Assembly: GCF_002217475.1 (NCBI RefSeq)
Contig: NZ_MUHH01000017.1
Coordinates: 48,999 to 112,998, forward strand
Length of the DNA: 64,000 nt
From: Flavobacterium tructae
GTDB taxonomy: Bacteria; Bacteroidota; Bacteroidia; Flavobacteriales; Flavobacteriaceae
Direction: 5' to 3'
Position 1 is the stretch's first letter, and each line of letters begins with the position of its first letter. Positions 8,158-16,974 of the stretch are shown in pieces. The notes under the pieces are model-generated. The model saw nothing but the letters and a program-made list of their open reading frames with translations. It was not told where the DNA came from and did not search any database. A program made the position numbers and the translations under genes.

Positions 8158-8775
8158 TTATTTATTGTATAATGTATTGATAGTTTCGTTGGTATATTTT
8201 GTGCTTTCTTCCTTGCTAATCGTGCAAAGGAACGCCTTGTATTCGTCATTAAAATATTCTACCCAGCCACAAAGAACTATATCGGCTTTATTTGTATTCA
8301 GAAGAATAGCAGAATAATTGGATATAAATTCGGTGTTAAAGGCATCAAATATAAAGAAAGAATTTTCACTTTTCAGCTGATGGCGGATACTTATTTCGCC
8401 CAGACATATATTTGGCAGGGTATAGACAAAAACCGCAGGGCTCGGAAAGTAGTTTTCTTTGTCGGAAATAGATTCCTGGTATTTCACATCGGTATCTAAA
8501 CTCGAGGATTTGTTGGCCAGAACCAAGGCAATATTGTTCTCTTTTTCATCAGAAGTTATCGGACTCAAAAGTAACTCGGCTCCTAAAAAAGCCAGTTTGC
8601 TCAACGCATCCATTTTGAAAAACTTTGGATATTGCAGGTCAAAATTGCGATAGGCCTGTTTAGAGAAATCACTAAAATTGGTCGGTTCAATTTTGAATAT
8701 CGAAGTTCCGTTCAAAACAATTTCGTTGTTTTCAATGGTGCAATAGGATTGTATGTTGGTTTTGTTTGGATTCAT
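8158..8775 (-). CDS. Half-length, catalytically dead ketosynthase-like protein
   Basis: 205 residues. Spacing resembles the N-terminal half of the 381-residue ketosynthase upstream: a helix near MDALSKLAFLGAELLL, a core strand NNIALVLANKSSS, then FPSPAVFVYTLPNICLGEIS and a final strand ADIVLCGWVEY. Where a ketosynthase has its nucleophile Cys this protein has FFIFDAFNTEF, and the C-terminal half with both His motifs is missing. It cannot be a condensing enzyme by itself. It sits 2 bases upstream of the ACP gene, so a scaffold or ACP-binding role is plausible but unproven. Confidence 0.7.
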   Translation of the reverse strand: MNPNKTNIQSYCTIENNEIVLNGTSIFKIEPTNFSDFSKQAYRNFDLQYPKFFKMDALSKLAFLGAELLLSPITSDEKENNIALVLANKSSSLDTDVKYQESISDKENYFPSPAVFVYTLPNICLGEISIRHQLKSENSFFIFDAFNTEFISNYSAILLNTNKADIVLCGWVEYFNDEYKAFLCTISKEESTKYTNETINTLYNK

Positions 8776-8790
8776 TATTTTAATTTAACA

Positions 8791-8875
8791 CTAATTGCAC
8801 AAATTAGCACGAATTGATTTTGGGGTTAAATTACACTAATTAATCTGTGAAAATTAGTGCAATTCGCGGTTAATC
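8791..8875. repeat. Intergenic inverted repeat (AATTAGCACGAATT type)
   Basis: The gap between two pigment genes carries AATTGCACAAATTAGCAC and, in the other sense, AATTAGTGCAATTCGCGG. The arms are partly complementary and would fold into a loose hairpin. This belongs with the other simple intergenic texts of this genome (see 10030-10125). No open frame. Confidence 0.6.
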
Positions 8876-10015
8876 ATTTTTTACCTTTTCAAATATCACC
8901 GCCGTATTACAACCTCCAAATCCGGAAGCTGTTTTCAGGAAAAAATCAATTGTCTTTTCTTCCTTTTTCTCAATAACATTTATTGGTTCGCTCACGCCCA
9001 TCTCGTCAAAACCTTTTGATTCGAAAAGCCTATTTTGATTGGCAGATTCAATGGCAATTACGGTTTCTAGTAATCCCGAAGCACCTAAGGTATGACCGTA
9101 GAATCCTTTTAAACTATTTACAGGAACATTTTGTAAACCTAAACGATTTAAAGCGATGGCTTCCATTTCGTCGTTGAAAGGCGTTGCAGTTCCGTGTGCT
9201 GAAATATAATCGATTTTGTCAGCTTCAATTTGAGCTTCTTTCAAAGCATTTTGAATACTTCTGAACAAACCTTCGCCTGTTCTCGATGGACCCGAAATAT
9301 GATTGGCATCGTTTATCGAACTGTCTCCGATCACTTTTATTTTGGCATTTGCAGTTTCGGCGGTAACTAACACTGCGGCCGTCGCTTCCCCCAAACTTAC
9401 ACCGGTTCTGTTTTTAGAATACGGTTTGCAAGGCAAGTCGCTCATAGCCTGAAAAGCATTAAAACCAGACAAAACAAATTCTGAAACTTCGTCACCCGCT
9501 ACGACAAAAGCATGGTCATAAAGACCTGACTGAATCATTCTTTTGGCAATAGAAATGGCTAAAATTCCTGATACACAGGCATTCGATACCACAATGGGGG
9601 GTGTTTGAAATCCGAAAAAAGCGGCAACATTTTTTGCCAGAACGTCTAAATGTGCATTATTAAAACTGTCAGCAGAATCATTTTTTAAAGCCGTTACATT
9701 GCCTTTGGTTGTCGAAAGGATAAAGGCTGCTTTGGAATTTAGTTCAACTCCCGAGTTTTTGATAATTGGTTCTAAAGCCAAAATCATCATTTTCTCTAAA
9801 CGGGAATATTTAGTTTCAGTACTTATTTTTGCAAAAGCACTGTTGAGTTTTTCATCAGAAATAATAGAAGCATAAAATGAATGGGGCATTAAAGAAATAT
9901 CATTTTGAAGCTGAATGCCGGAATCTCCTCGAAGAATCGCTTCAACGTTTGATTCGACATCAAAACCTAATGGTGTGATGCAGTTGGTTTGTGTAATGTA
10001 TATTTCTCTTAACAT
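8870..10015 (-). CDS. Beta-ketoacyl-ACP synthase (FabF class), pigment cluster
   Basis: 381 residues with an intact triad: Cys147 in SNACVSG, His274 in SAHGTATP and His308 in FYGHTLGASG. It differs markedly from the KS of the KS-CLF pair, so it probably takes a different substrate, for example the first condensation on the aryl starter or synthesis of one of the alkyl chains for the resorcinol; sequence alone does not decide. A thioesterase lies upstream and the ACP-linked degenerate ketosynthase downstream, all on the minus strand. Confidence 0.9.
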   Translation of the reverse strand: MLREIYITQTNCITPLGFDVESNVEAILRGDSGIQLQNDISLMPHSFYASIISDEKLNSAFAKISTETKYSRLEKMMILALEPIIKNSGVELNSKAAFILSTTKGNVTALKNDSADSFNNAHLDVLAKNVAAFFGFQTPPIVVSNACVSGILAISIAKRMIQSGLYDHAFVVAGDEVSEFVLSGFNAFQAMSDLPCKPYSKNRTGVSLGEATAAVLVTAETANAKIKVIGDSSINDANHISGPSRTGEGLFRSIQNALKEAQIEADKIDYISAHGTATPFNDEMEAIALNRLGLQNVPVNSLKGFYGHTLGASGLLETVIAIESANQNRLFESKGFDEMGVSEPINVIEKKEEKTIDFFLKTASGFGGCNTAVIFEKVKND

Positions 10016-10029
10016 TTTATGATTTTATT

Positions 10030-10125
10030 TCAGCGTGATTTTTATAGCACGCAGATTTAGCAGATTAGGCAGATTTGCACTGCTTGTTTTATTCTTAAAT
10101 TTGTGAAAATTCGTGTCATTCGTGT
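10030..10125. repeat. Short intergenic repeat text (GCAGATTTAGCAGATT)
   Basis: Between a ketosynthase and the thioesterase gene there is a run of near repeats: CACGCAGATTTAGCAGATTA, GGCAGATTT, then AAATTCGTGTCATTCGTG. It resembles other simple repeats seen between genes in this window and has no coding potential. Confidence 0.5.
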
Positions 10126-10126
10126 T

Positions 10127-10576
10127 TTACTTCAACAGCCCGACTTTTCGTTTCCATTCTTCATAAAAAGGAGGATTAGTCAGCATTAGATTTCCTTCCT
10201 GATCTAAAAAAACCTGAACGGTTTCTCCGGTACAAGCCACTTCACCTTTATCGTCCAGTATTCTGAAACGATAGATCATTTTGGCGGCGGGTGTGTCAAT
10301 TACCGTAGTTTCTATGGTTACCACATCGCCATAACGCAAAGACAATTTGTGTTCGCATTTCGATTTTACGATAGGAGTTGTGTAGCCTGTTTTGGCAATA
10401 TCCAAATAGGTAAGTCCGTGTTGGCGACCAAAAGCTTCACGTCCGTCTTCAAAATAGGTGATATAATTGCCGTGCCACACGATTCCAAGCGGATCCGTTT
10501 CGTTAAAACGAATTCTGATTTCATGTGAAACGGTTAGTTCGGTTGCTTCGTTAAACTGTTCTTTTCTTTTTGTCAT
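10127..10576 (-). CDS. Acyl-CoA/ACP thioesterase, 4HBT hotdog family
   Basis: About 149 residues. The motif RFNETDPLGIVWHGNYITYFEDGRE near the N-terminus is the 4-hydroxybenzoyl-CoA thioesterase signature; the Asp in TDPLGIVWHGN is the usual catalytic residue. It would release the finished acyl chain, or edit misloaded ACP. I place the start at the ATG at 10576; a longer reading from 10588 would need TTG. It overlaps the end of the ABC permease gene by 26 bases, so the two are translationally coupled. Confidence 0.88.
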   Translation of the reverse strand: MTKRKEQFNEATELTVSHEIRIRFNETDPLGIVWHGNYITYFEDGREAFGRQHGLTYLDIAKTGYTTPIVKSKCEHKLSLRYGDVVTIETTVIDTPAAKMIYRFRILDDKGEVACTGETVQVFLDQEGNLMLTNPPFYEEWKRKVGLLK

Positions 10577-11840
10577 AGAATAATGCAATGGATGTTGTGA
10601 TAATGAAGAACAAAAATAGCAAACTTATTTTTGGAATGATTTCAAGGAAAGATACGTTGCGGAGTAAAACATCATAGAAAGCTTCTAATCCCCAGTTCAT
10701 GGGTGATGATTTGGCTATAAGCTGCATGATGCCCGGCATTGCAAAAACGGGAACCCAGATTCCGCCAATCGCCGCCAGGATAATAACACTTGTCGCACCA
10801 AAAGGAGCTGATTGTTCCTGCGTGCTCGCGACCGTTCCCAATAAAATTCCGAAACCAATGGCAGCGAAACCTGAAAATAAGGCTACAACACTCATTAAAA
10901 ATAAATGGCCTTCAACATTCAAAGGAGGTAAACCAATATGCGGAAATAAAAAGATTGCCACAGCGACCATCATGTAAAACTGTATCATACAAATGACAGA
11001 ATAGGTTATGGTTTTACCAATTATAACCACAATATTAGAAACCGGATTGGTCAATAAACGAACAAACGTTCCCTGTGATTTTTCTTTTACAATATTGATA
11101 GACAATGGAATTACAATAAAGAATATAGCAAAAAGTGTCCAGGCCGGAACATTATGCTGTACTGAGTTGGGACGCACTTCTTTGTTGTTTATTTTAGGAA
11201 TAATTTCTTTAAAAGTGATGAAACTTTTTTGTTCAAATTCGGCATTTCCTTCTCCCAGCTGATTTTGAAAAGTAGTATAAATTGATTTGGTTTCGATCTG
11301 TGAAATCATCTTATCGATGGAACTCATCACGGCATTCTTGAAGCTCATTTGAACTGCCGGATCAAAATACAATTTGACTTCTTTTTCTTTAATTACTTTC
11401 GGTTTTTTGGCTTGAGCCGAGGTATCTGTTTCTGTTAACCCCATTTTGCTCACAATGTTTTCGACATTCTGATCAATTTTGGTCTGCAGATCAACACTTA
11501 GTTTTTCCGGAATTACAATGGCCAGCTGAAATTTTCCTTTGTAAACGGCTTCCCTGGCAATTTCTTCCGTGATGGGTTTATGATCAATTTGTGTGACCAC
11601 ACTAAAAAGCTGACTTTTCTCCAGATTATCAAAAACGGTTTTAGACACTGAACCTTTGTCGTTATCAACCAGTAAAATCTGAATTTTGTTATCGCTAACG
11701 GTTTTGAAAGTACTGTCCTGAATCAAGGTTACTGTAATCACCAAAACCAAAGGCATGATGAATAAAATGATCAAACCGCCCAGATCTCGTTTGAGCAGGA
11801 GGAATTCTTTTACGACCGACATCCAAATTTTATATACCAT
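10551..11840 (-). CDS. ABC-2 type transporter permease
   Basis: 429 residues with the ABC-2 layout: a first membrane helix at about 24-44 (LIILFIMPLVLVITVTLI), a large extracytoplasmic domain to about residue 225, then five more helices in the C-terminal half, the last near LLFLFFIITTSIALFY. It pairs with the ATPase gene directly upstream (11-base overlap). This pair could export the pigment or a lipid precursor across the inner membrane; such ABC pairs are common in flexirubin clusters. Substrate is inferred from context only. Confidence 0.88.
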   Translation of the reverse strand: MVYKIWMSVVKEFLLLKRDLGGLIILFIMPLVLVITVTLIQDSTFKTVSDNKIQILLVDNDKGSVSKTVFDNLEKSQLFSVVTQIDHKPITEEIAREAVYKGKFQLAIVIPEKLSVDLQTKIDQNVENIVSKMGLTETDTSAQAKKPKVIKEKEVKLYFDPAVQMSFKNAVMSSIDKMISQIETKSIYTTFQNQLGEGNAEFEQKSFITFKEIIPKINNKEVRPNSVQHNVPAWTLFAIFFIVIPLSINIVKEKSQGTFVRLLTNPVSNIVVIIGKTITYSVICMIQFYMMVAVAIFLFPHIGLPPLNVEGHLFLMSVVALFSGFAAIGFGILLGTVASTQEQSAPFGATSVIILAAIGGIWVPVFAMPGIMQLIAKSSPMNWGLEAFYDVLLRNVSFLEIIPKISLLFLFFIITTSIALFYDKKKRTV

Positions 11841-12582
11841 CTCTAAAGTCTTTACCGGTTAATGAAATAAAAACTTCTTCAAGATTGCGGGCTTCTTCAG
11901 TAGAAGCAATTAGGCTCGAAGGTGTACCTTGGGCATAAATTCTGCCGCGATCTAAAATGGCAATATGAGTACAGAAATCTTCCGCTTCTGCTAAATGGTG
12001 TGACGTATATATAATGGTGGTTCCGTTTTGATTTAAGAATTTTAAATAGTCTATGATGGCATTTTTCGATTGTACGTCAACACCAACAGTTGGTTCGTCT
12101 AAAAACAAAACTTTAGGATTGTGTAAAATTCCGGCAATCAAATTGACTCTGCGCTTCATACCGCCTGAGAAAGTCTCAATACGTTTGTCGGCAAATTTTA
12201 ATAATCCTAAAAGATCCAAGGTTTCAATGACCTTGTCTTTTAGATAATTGCCTTTTAGTCCGTACATGCTTCCGAAATAATGTAAATTTTCCCGGGCTGT
12301 CAAAGTAGGATACAATGCATATTCCTGAGGGACAACGCCAATTATTTTTTTGATTTTGGAGGAATGATGAGTATAATTCAGACTATCAATAGTGAAATGC
12401 CCTGAAGTTGGTTTGATCAGTCCGCAAAGCATGGAGATTAAAGTGGTCTTTCCGGCACCATTTGGTCCCAATAACCCGAAAATTTGACCTTGATTAATCT
12501 CCAGCGAAACATCGTTCAAAGAATACAGATCTGCATTTTTGTACTTTTTCGAAAGGGATTCTATTTTTATTATGGATTGCAA
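11830..12582 (-). CDS. ABC transporter ATP-binding protein
   Basis: 250 residues with Walker A GPNGAGKTT, the ABC signature FSGGMKRR, Walker B VLFLDEPTVG and the switch His in YTSHHLAEAE. It powers the ABC-2 permease encoded next to it. No in-frame ATG precedes the conserved IIKIESLSKKY start, so translation probably begins at the TTG at 12582, 7 bases after the stop of the BtrH-like gene. Its place inside the run of tightly packed pigment genes suggests export of pigment or intermediate. Confidence 0.92.
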   Translation of the reverse strand: MQSIIKIESLSKKYKNADLYSLNDVSLEINQGQIFGLLGPNGAGKTTLISMLCGLIKPTSGHFTIDSLNYTHHSSKIKKIIGVVPQEYALYPTLTARENLHYFGSMYGLKGNYLKDKVIETLDLLGLLKFADKRIETFSGGMKRRVNLIAGILHNPKVLFLDEPTVGVDVQSKNAIIDYLKFLNQNGTTIIYTSHHLAEAEDFCTHIAILDRGRIYAQGTPSSLIASTEEARNLEEVFISLTGKDFRDGI

Positions 12583-12589
12583 AATATTC

Positions 12590-13588
12590 TTAGCTAATAG
12601 CTTTTTTTAGTTTTTTGAAAAAGATTTCTTCACGATTGGCAATGTCCAGAAGTTCATCGGCAATTGTATTGTAGGCATCTTCTTTGGCGCTTCTGTTTTT
12701 GTAAATTCTTGAGGCTTCAACGGCAAAATCACGCCATGAATCTCCGATTTGTGTCATCTCTTTTGAAAGGGATTTTAATTCTTCATTGTTCAGAATAACT
12801 GAAGCTTCCTGTAAAAAAGCGGCATAAATAAATCGGAAACCTCCGCCTCCTGTACCTATTTCTTCCTGCATACGAACCATTTGTGCCAAATAATGATTGG
12901 CTTTTTTAGTACCGTGTTTTACAGGCCATTTTCGGATTTGTTTGGAAACAAATTTGATTCCGCGGACACCCACGATAGGCATTGGTGCCAACATATCGCG
13001 GCAGGTATTTTTGATTCCTTTTATAATAGCACTTTTTAAATCAACATCCTTCGGAATTTGAATCGGATAGTACATTTGTCCTCTTGGTGCAAAAGCTCCT
13101 TTGGCAAAACGCACCTTGTCGAGTTCGTCATGTGTCAGGGTGGTAACGGTTTCCATTACAGGATCGCTCACCAGATAATCGGTTTCGGTTTTTCCGTAAA
13201 CCACTAAATTGTGTGCGTTAAAATGAAAGCGGTATTCATCAGGGAAATAACTCAAATGGTACACGCCAACTTGTAATCCGGTTGGAATATTATTTTTTAA
13301 ATTTTCATCTAAGGCCTTGTTGGCATTTATTACAGAGGAAAATTTTTGTCTTTTTATTTTTAAGTTTAAACGACTCGCCAGTTTGTTAAAAATCTGTCCG
13401 GGCAAAGTTCTGTAACTAATGGCCGGAGCGTGATTGACTTTTATAAACGGCAGGTATACGAAGAAAAGTCCGGAGCCAATACCAAAAACCATTGGTTCGC
13501 TGATATTCAGTCCGTTGTTTTTTAACAAATTCGAAGCTACTCCATTTTCGCAATGGGCAGATTGATGATGTGTAAAATTAGTTTGCAT
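12590..13588 (-). CDS. BtrH N-terminal domain protein, candidate acyltransferase
   Basis: 332 residues. The opening SAHCENGVASNLLKNNGL with Cys at about residue 13, followed by GIGSGLFFVYLPF, matches the BtrH/DUF4872 type of papain-like fold. BtrH of butirosin synthesis moves an acyl group from ACP to an amine, so this protein is a candidate for the acyl transfer that joins the polyene acid to the resorcinol. That function is my inference. Its start overlaps the stop of the small upstream gene as TAATG. Confidence 0.72.
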   Translation of the reverse strand: MQTNFTHHQSAHCENGVASNLLKNNGLNISEPMVFGIGSGLFFVYLPFIKVNHAPAISYRTLPGQIFNKLASRLNLKIKRQKFSSVINANKALDENLKNNIPTGLQVGVYHLSYFPDEYRFHFNAHNLVVYGKTETDYLVSDPVMETVTTLTHDELDKVRFAKGAFAPRGQMYYPIQIPKDVDLKSAIIKGIKNTCRDMLAPMPIVGVRGIKFVSKQIRKWPVKHGTKKANHYLAQMVRMQEEIGTGGGGFRFIYAAFLQEASVILNNEELKSLSKEMTQIGDSWRDFAVEASRIYKNRSAKEDAYNTIADELLDIANREEIFFKKLKKAIS

Positions 13589-13992
13589 TACGCGGTTTTA
13601 ATATTTTTTAATTCAGCTATTGAAATTTCAAAAGCATCGGCATATTTCTGTAAAGTAGTGTTGCTCAATTTGGCAAAAACAGAGGGTTTAAAATGTCTTT
13701 TTACACGCCATTTCCACATTCCAACATAACTGGAAAGAATGGTAAGATCCATTTTATTAAGCTCCATATAATAACAAATCGGACTTACTTCACCCATTTC
13801 TACCTGTTGTTTTGCTTCGGCAATTCGTTCATTTATGTCATCAATCGAATTGGATAGTGCGATGGTTTTAGGTTCCCAACCGGTACTTAAAGTTGTGGTA
13901 TAGTCACCATTTTCATCGGTGGCGTAAAGCAGTTCTTTGAGATTATTTTTGGTTAAATTGCCGTTGTCTTGTGGTACTTTTTCTTTTTCCAT
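13588..13992 (-). CDS. Hypothetical 134-residue protein paired with the BtrH-like gene
   Basis: The protein has a polar N-terminus with YATDENGDYTTTLSTGWEPK (about residues 28-47), then an amphipathic helical body, and no signal peptide. I do not recognise a family. It overlaps the BtrH-like gene as TAATG, so the two are produced together and may form a complex. The conserved-looking GWEPK and the C-terminal helix (LQKYADAFEISIAELKN) are the features most likely to be functional. Confidence 0.65.
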   Translation of the reverse strand: MEKEKVPQDNGNLTKNNLKELLYATDENGDYTTTLSTGWEPKTIALSNSIDDINERIAEAKQQVEMGEVSPICYYMELNKMDLTILSSYVGMWKWRVKRHFKPSVFAKLSNTTLQKYADAFEISIAELKNIKTA

Positions 13993-14015
13993 GGCCTTTT
14001 TATTTTCGGGAGAAG

Positions 14016-14480
14016 TTATGAAATAGCCGAAATCGTTTGTTGAATGAACAGATTAATTTCGCATTCTAAAAGTAGTTTGTCATCAACTAAACTTTCGCAG
14101 CTCATGGTGCATAAAGTATAATCGTCACCCGCAAATTTTGAAACTAAATTTGCTTTGGTAATAATAGTGTCATTAACTTTTGGCAACGCATGTACTTTCA
14201 GATTCTTTATAGCGCTGATGAAACCAATTACATTTACATTTTCATTTTCTGTTCCGTCATCGTCAAAAAAATATTTTTTACCTACAATTGAGGAACAGGT
14301 TTGTGCGGTATTTTCGATGAGCCCGGCTTCAATAAAAATGTTGTTGTCAACAAAAATATTGTCTTCACGGATCAAAAATGTGGTTTCTACAAAACTGGAA
14401 TTTATATCCAAAATTAAATCCACCATAAGCAATGGTGCTCTGTGGGGTAGGTAGTTTTGTATGTCGACTCCGGTTTTCAT
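14016..14480 (-). CDS. Hotdog-fold dehydratase-like protein A
   Basis: 154 residues with the FabZ/ApeP-type opening LPHRAPLLMVD and the central helix EAGLIENTAQ, where Glu corresponds to the catalytic acid. The GHFPG loop of FabZ is missing; VDNNIFIEA takes its place, so the catalytic His of FabZ is not where expected. Aryl-polyene clusters use two ApeI/ApeP-type dehydratases, and this together with the next gene is the likely pair. It lies 10 bases downstream of that paralogue. Confidence 0.8.
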   Translation of the reverse strand: MKTGVDIQNYLPHRAPLLMVDLILDINSSFVETTFLIREDNIFVDNNIFIEAGLIENTAQTCSSIVGKKYFFDDDGTENENVNVIGFISAIKNLKVHALPKVNDTIITKANLVSKFAGDDYTLCTMSCESLVDDKLLLECEINLFIQQTISAIS

Positions 14481-14490
14481 TCCTATTATA

Positions 14491-14922
14491 TTATTTAGCT
14501 AAAACGGTCTTCATTTGCCCGTTCGCAATTTCTTCATTATTCAGATACGTTACGATGTCTACCAGAGTAATTCCGGCAAACTCCTGTAAAATAGTTATGG
14601 TCGATTGAATTGTGTCGTTGACTTTGGGTAACTTTTTTATTTCAATTTCTTTGATCGATCCAATGTAGCCTGTTGGGGCTGTTTCGTTTTTCAGGAAAAA
14701 TTGATAGCCCGTGTGCAAAGCCACAGATTGCGCCATATGCTCGATTAAACCGGCTTCTAAAAAGGTATCGTTGTCAGAAAAAATATTATCGTTTTCAATT
14801 TTTAATCCCGCAACCAATGAGGTCTCGGTAAACGAATACATTTTATCAACCATAACAAAAGGAAACTTTTGTGGCAATAAATTTTCGACAGCGTTTTTTT
14901 CTAAAAGTAAAGCAGTTTCCAT
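14491..14922 (-). CDS. Hotdog-fold dehydratase-like protein B
   Basis: About 143 residues, related to the gene next to it: LPQKFPFVMVD replaces LPHRAPLLMVD, and the helix reads EAGLIEHMAQ. The first His-Arg of the motif is Gln-Lys here, so the two copies have diverged. The start is the ATG at 14922, which overlaps the darB stop as TAATG; a longer reading would use TTG. Probably forms a hetero- or homodimer that acts on 3-hydroxyacyl-ACP in polyene building. Confidence 0.8.
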   Translation of the reverse strand: METALLLEKNAVENLLPQKFPFVMVDKMYSFTETSLVAGLKIENDNIFSDNDTFLEAGLIEHMAQSVALHTGYQFFLKNETAPTGYIGSIKEIEIKKLPKVNDTIQSTITILQEFAGITLVDIVTYLNNEEIANGQMKTVLAK

Positions 14923-16055
14923 TAGCAAACAGTTAAATAAGCATACGCAAAAGAGAATCTTCCGCTTTCAGGGACAGATAATAGAATACGTTCTCCTTTT
15001 TTCAAATTTCCTGAATTCATTAATTCTTCCAAAGCTAAGTAAATAGAGGCAGAACCGACATTCCCAACTCTTGAAAGATTCATGAACCATTTTTCATCGG
15101 CCATACCGATTCCTTTTTCATTCAGTCCTTTTTTTAGTCCTTCCACAAAAAAGTTAGAAGAAACGTGAGGGATAAAATAATCGACATGATCTGATGTGAT
15201 ATTGTTTTTATCCATAGCATCTTTCATACTTTCTGCTCCTTTGGAAAGAATAAATTCGTCCAGTAATTTTACATCTTGTTTGATGGCAAAAACCGATTCG
15301 TTTAACCATTGTTCCGGTGCATAATCGCTCCAGGCTTTGATCTCACCATTTTCTAATTTATCACCACCGGCATACATACAGGTTTCTAATTCGTAAGCAT
15401 ACGAAAAGGCTTCCATCCACTCAATTTTTAATGAGATCGCTCCTTTTGGTTGGTTTTCTAATAAAAACGCTCCTGCACCATCAGATAACATCCAGCGTAA
15501 AAAATCTTTTTTGAAGGCAATGATGGGTTGTTCTTCCAGATTTTTCAAATTCGCCGCTTCGTGGTTGTACATTTGGGCATTGAGCCAGGTCGAAACTTTT
15601 TCAGATCCCGTACAAATGGCATTTTTAGAGTTTCCGGATTTTACAGACAGGAAACCAAATTTTAAAGAATTCATACCTGCACAGCAAACTCCTGTTGAAG
15701 AATTTAGTTCTACAGATTTGTTTTTCAATAAACCGTGTACCATCGCAGCATGTGAAGGAAGAAAGATATCAGGTGTTGAGGTTCCGCAGGAAAGTACTTC
15801 AAGATCCAGTGCTGTAAAGTTTTCATCAAACAATTGCAGAATTGCATTTCGGGTTAACTCGGCGTTGTTATGCGTGCTTTTCCCGGACTTATCTATTGCG
15901 TAATAACGAGTTGTGATTTTATTATTGCGCAAAATAATACGTCTTGCTTTAGAGGCAGCATCATTAATGAGGCCTAAATAACTTTCCATCTCATCATTAG
16001 AAATGGCTTCATTTGGCAAATACTTTGCGGCTTTGGTAATATATACTTCAAACAT
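14922..16055 (-). CDS. darB: DarB-like ketosynthase III of dialkylresorcinol synthesis
   Basis: 377 residues of FabH/KASIII fold with a complete triad: Cys125 in TGVCCAGMN, His297 in FIPHVSSN and Asn332 in RVGNVGSAS. In the DarA/DarB system DarB condenses two beta-keto acyl units to start the resorcinol ring. The darA gene is 16 bases upstream on the same strand, the classic order. Alkyl chains come from ACP-bound acids, consistent with the many ACP and KS genes here. Assignment rests on triad plus neighbour. Confidence 0.9.
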   Translation of the reverse strand: MFEVYITKAAKYLPNEAISNDEMESYLGLINDAASKARRIILRNNKITTRYYAIDKSGKSTHNNAELTRNAILQLFDENFTALDLEVLSCGTSTPDIFLPSHAAMVHGLLKNKSVELNSSTGVCCAGMNSLKFGFLSVKSGNSKNAICTGSEKVSTWLNAQMYNHEAANLKNLEEQPIIAFKKDFLRWMLSDGAGAFLLENQPKGAISLKIEWMEAFSYAYELETCMYAGGDKLENGEIKAWSDYAPEQWLNESVFAIKQDVKLLDEFILSKGAESMKDAMDKNNITSDHVDYFIPHVSSNFFVEGLKKGLNEKGIGMADEKWFMNLSRVGNVGSASIYLALEELMNSGNLKKGERILLSVPESGRFSFAYAYLTVC

Positions 16056-16071
16056 AATCTAATTTCGTCTT

Positions 16072-16974
16072 CTAAACTCCTTGATAATATTGAGTTTCTC
16101 TTTTTATGGTATTTAACTTAAAGGGGTAGGTAATAAGGTGCAATATATACACTATTGGCGAGATTAACCATATTGCAAGGAATAAATAAACATTAAATAC
16201 TTTAAGAAGTGTTTTTCTGTTTTTTTGATTTTTATAAATCAGATTCGACCACTTATTAAAAATTTTATTTGCCGTTTTATCAACGGTGACCAAATAAGGG
16301 CTGATTTTAACGGCATCAATGGCAACTAATTTGGGCTGTAAGTTCTGTAATTGATTTTGCTTAAATTCAGAAAGTATTGTTTCTCCAAATTTATCTGACT
16401 CCTGAATGTCTTTTTCTGATACTCCCGGCAGTGGAAAAATACCAAGATATTTTTTCTTTACGCCCGAAAACATCCATTCTACAATCGTAATTACACTGAT
16501 TAAATTTCCAACACGATCTACTAAAGCCACATTTCCAACAAGCTGAGCATTGGCTTCTTTTAGTAAAACTTTGATTTTTTCCTGCGCCATAATCCACATA
16601 TTACGAGAGCCGCTGATGGTGATAACAGGTGTGTTGTTTAATATTTTTTTCGCTTCGGCACTTTTCAGAAAAGAGTTAATCGGAATAGAAGGGGACAAAT
16701 ACCAAACCTGATAGTGAAACAATACCAGATCGTATTTGGTGTTTAGAATTTCTTCCGGAACCGGTTTTAGTTCGGTTGGAATTTGCAGAAATGATTCGGG
16801 AAAAGCGTCGAAAAAAGCGTCTTTATTCCATGGAAAAGGAAAAGATTTCTGCAGTTGTATTTCGTGAAAAGTTACATTTATCTCCTCTGAATTCAGGAAG
16901 GGTTTTGCAATATTTCGTGCAATTGTTCCCAGTTGTCCAGACTGCGTATAATAAATAACAAGAACATTTTTCAT
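16072..16974 (-). CDS. darA: DarA-like dialkylresorcinol-condensing enzyme
   Basis: 300 residues. The N-terminus (MKNVLVIYYTQSGQLGTIA) looks like a flavodoxin-type nucleotide loop; the C-terminus has a strong hydrophobic segment (about 262-287, YLFLAIWLISPIVYILHLI) that should anchor it to the membrane. DarA works with DarB to form 2,5-dialkylresorcinols, the alcohol part of flexirubins. It is the first gene after a 319-base gap with a good promoter-like element, so a transcript probably starts here and runs left through darB and the hotdog genes. Confidence 0.87.
   Translation of the reverse strand: MKNVLVIYYTQSGQLGTIARNIAKPFLNSEEINVTFHEIQLQKSFPFPWNKDAFFDAFPESFLQIPTELKPVPEEILNTKYDLVLFHYQVWYLSPSIPINSFLKSAEAKKILNNTPVITISGSRNMWIMAQEKIKVLLKEANAQLVGNVALVDRVGNLISVITIVEWMFSGVKKKYLGIFPLPGVSEKDIQESDKFGETILSEFKQNQLQNLQPKLVAIDAVKISPYLVTVDKTANKIFNKWSNLIYKNQKNRKTLLKVFNVYLFLAIWLISPIVYILHLITYPFKLNTIKRETQYYQGV

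Noticed and set aside
10551-12582. Antibiotic-resistance type ABC exporter
   Set aside because: The motifs show only a general ABC-2 pair; position in the pigment cluster suggests pigment or lipid export instead.
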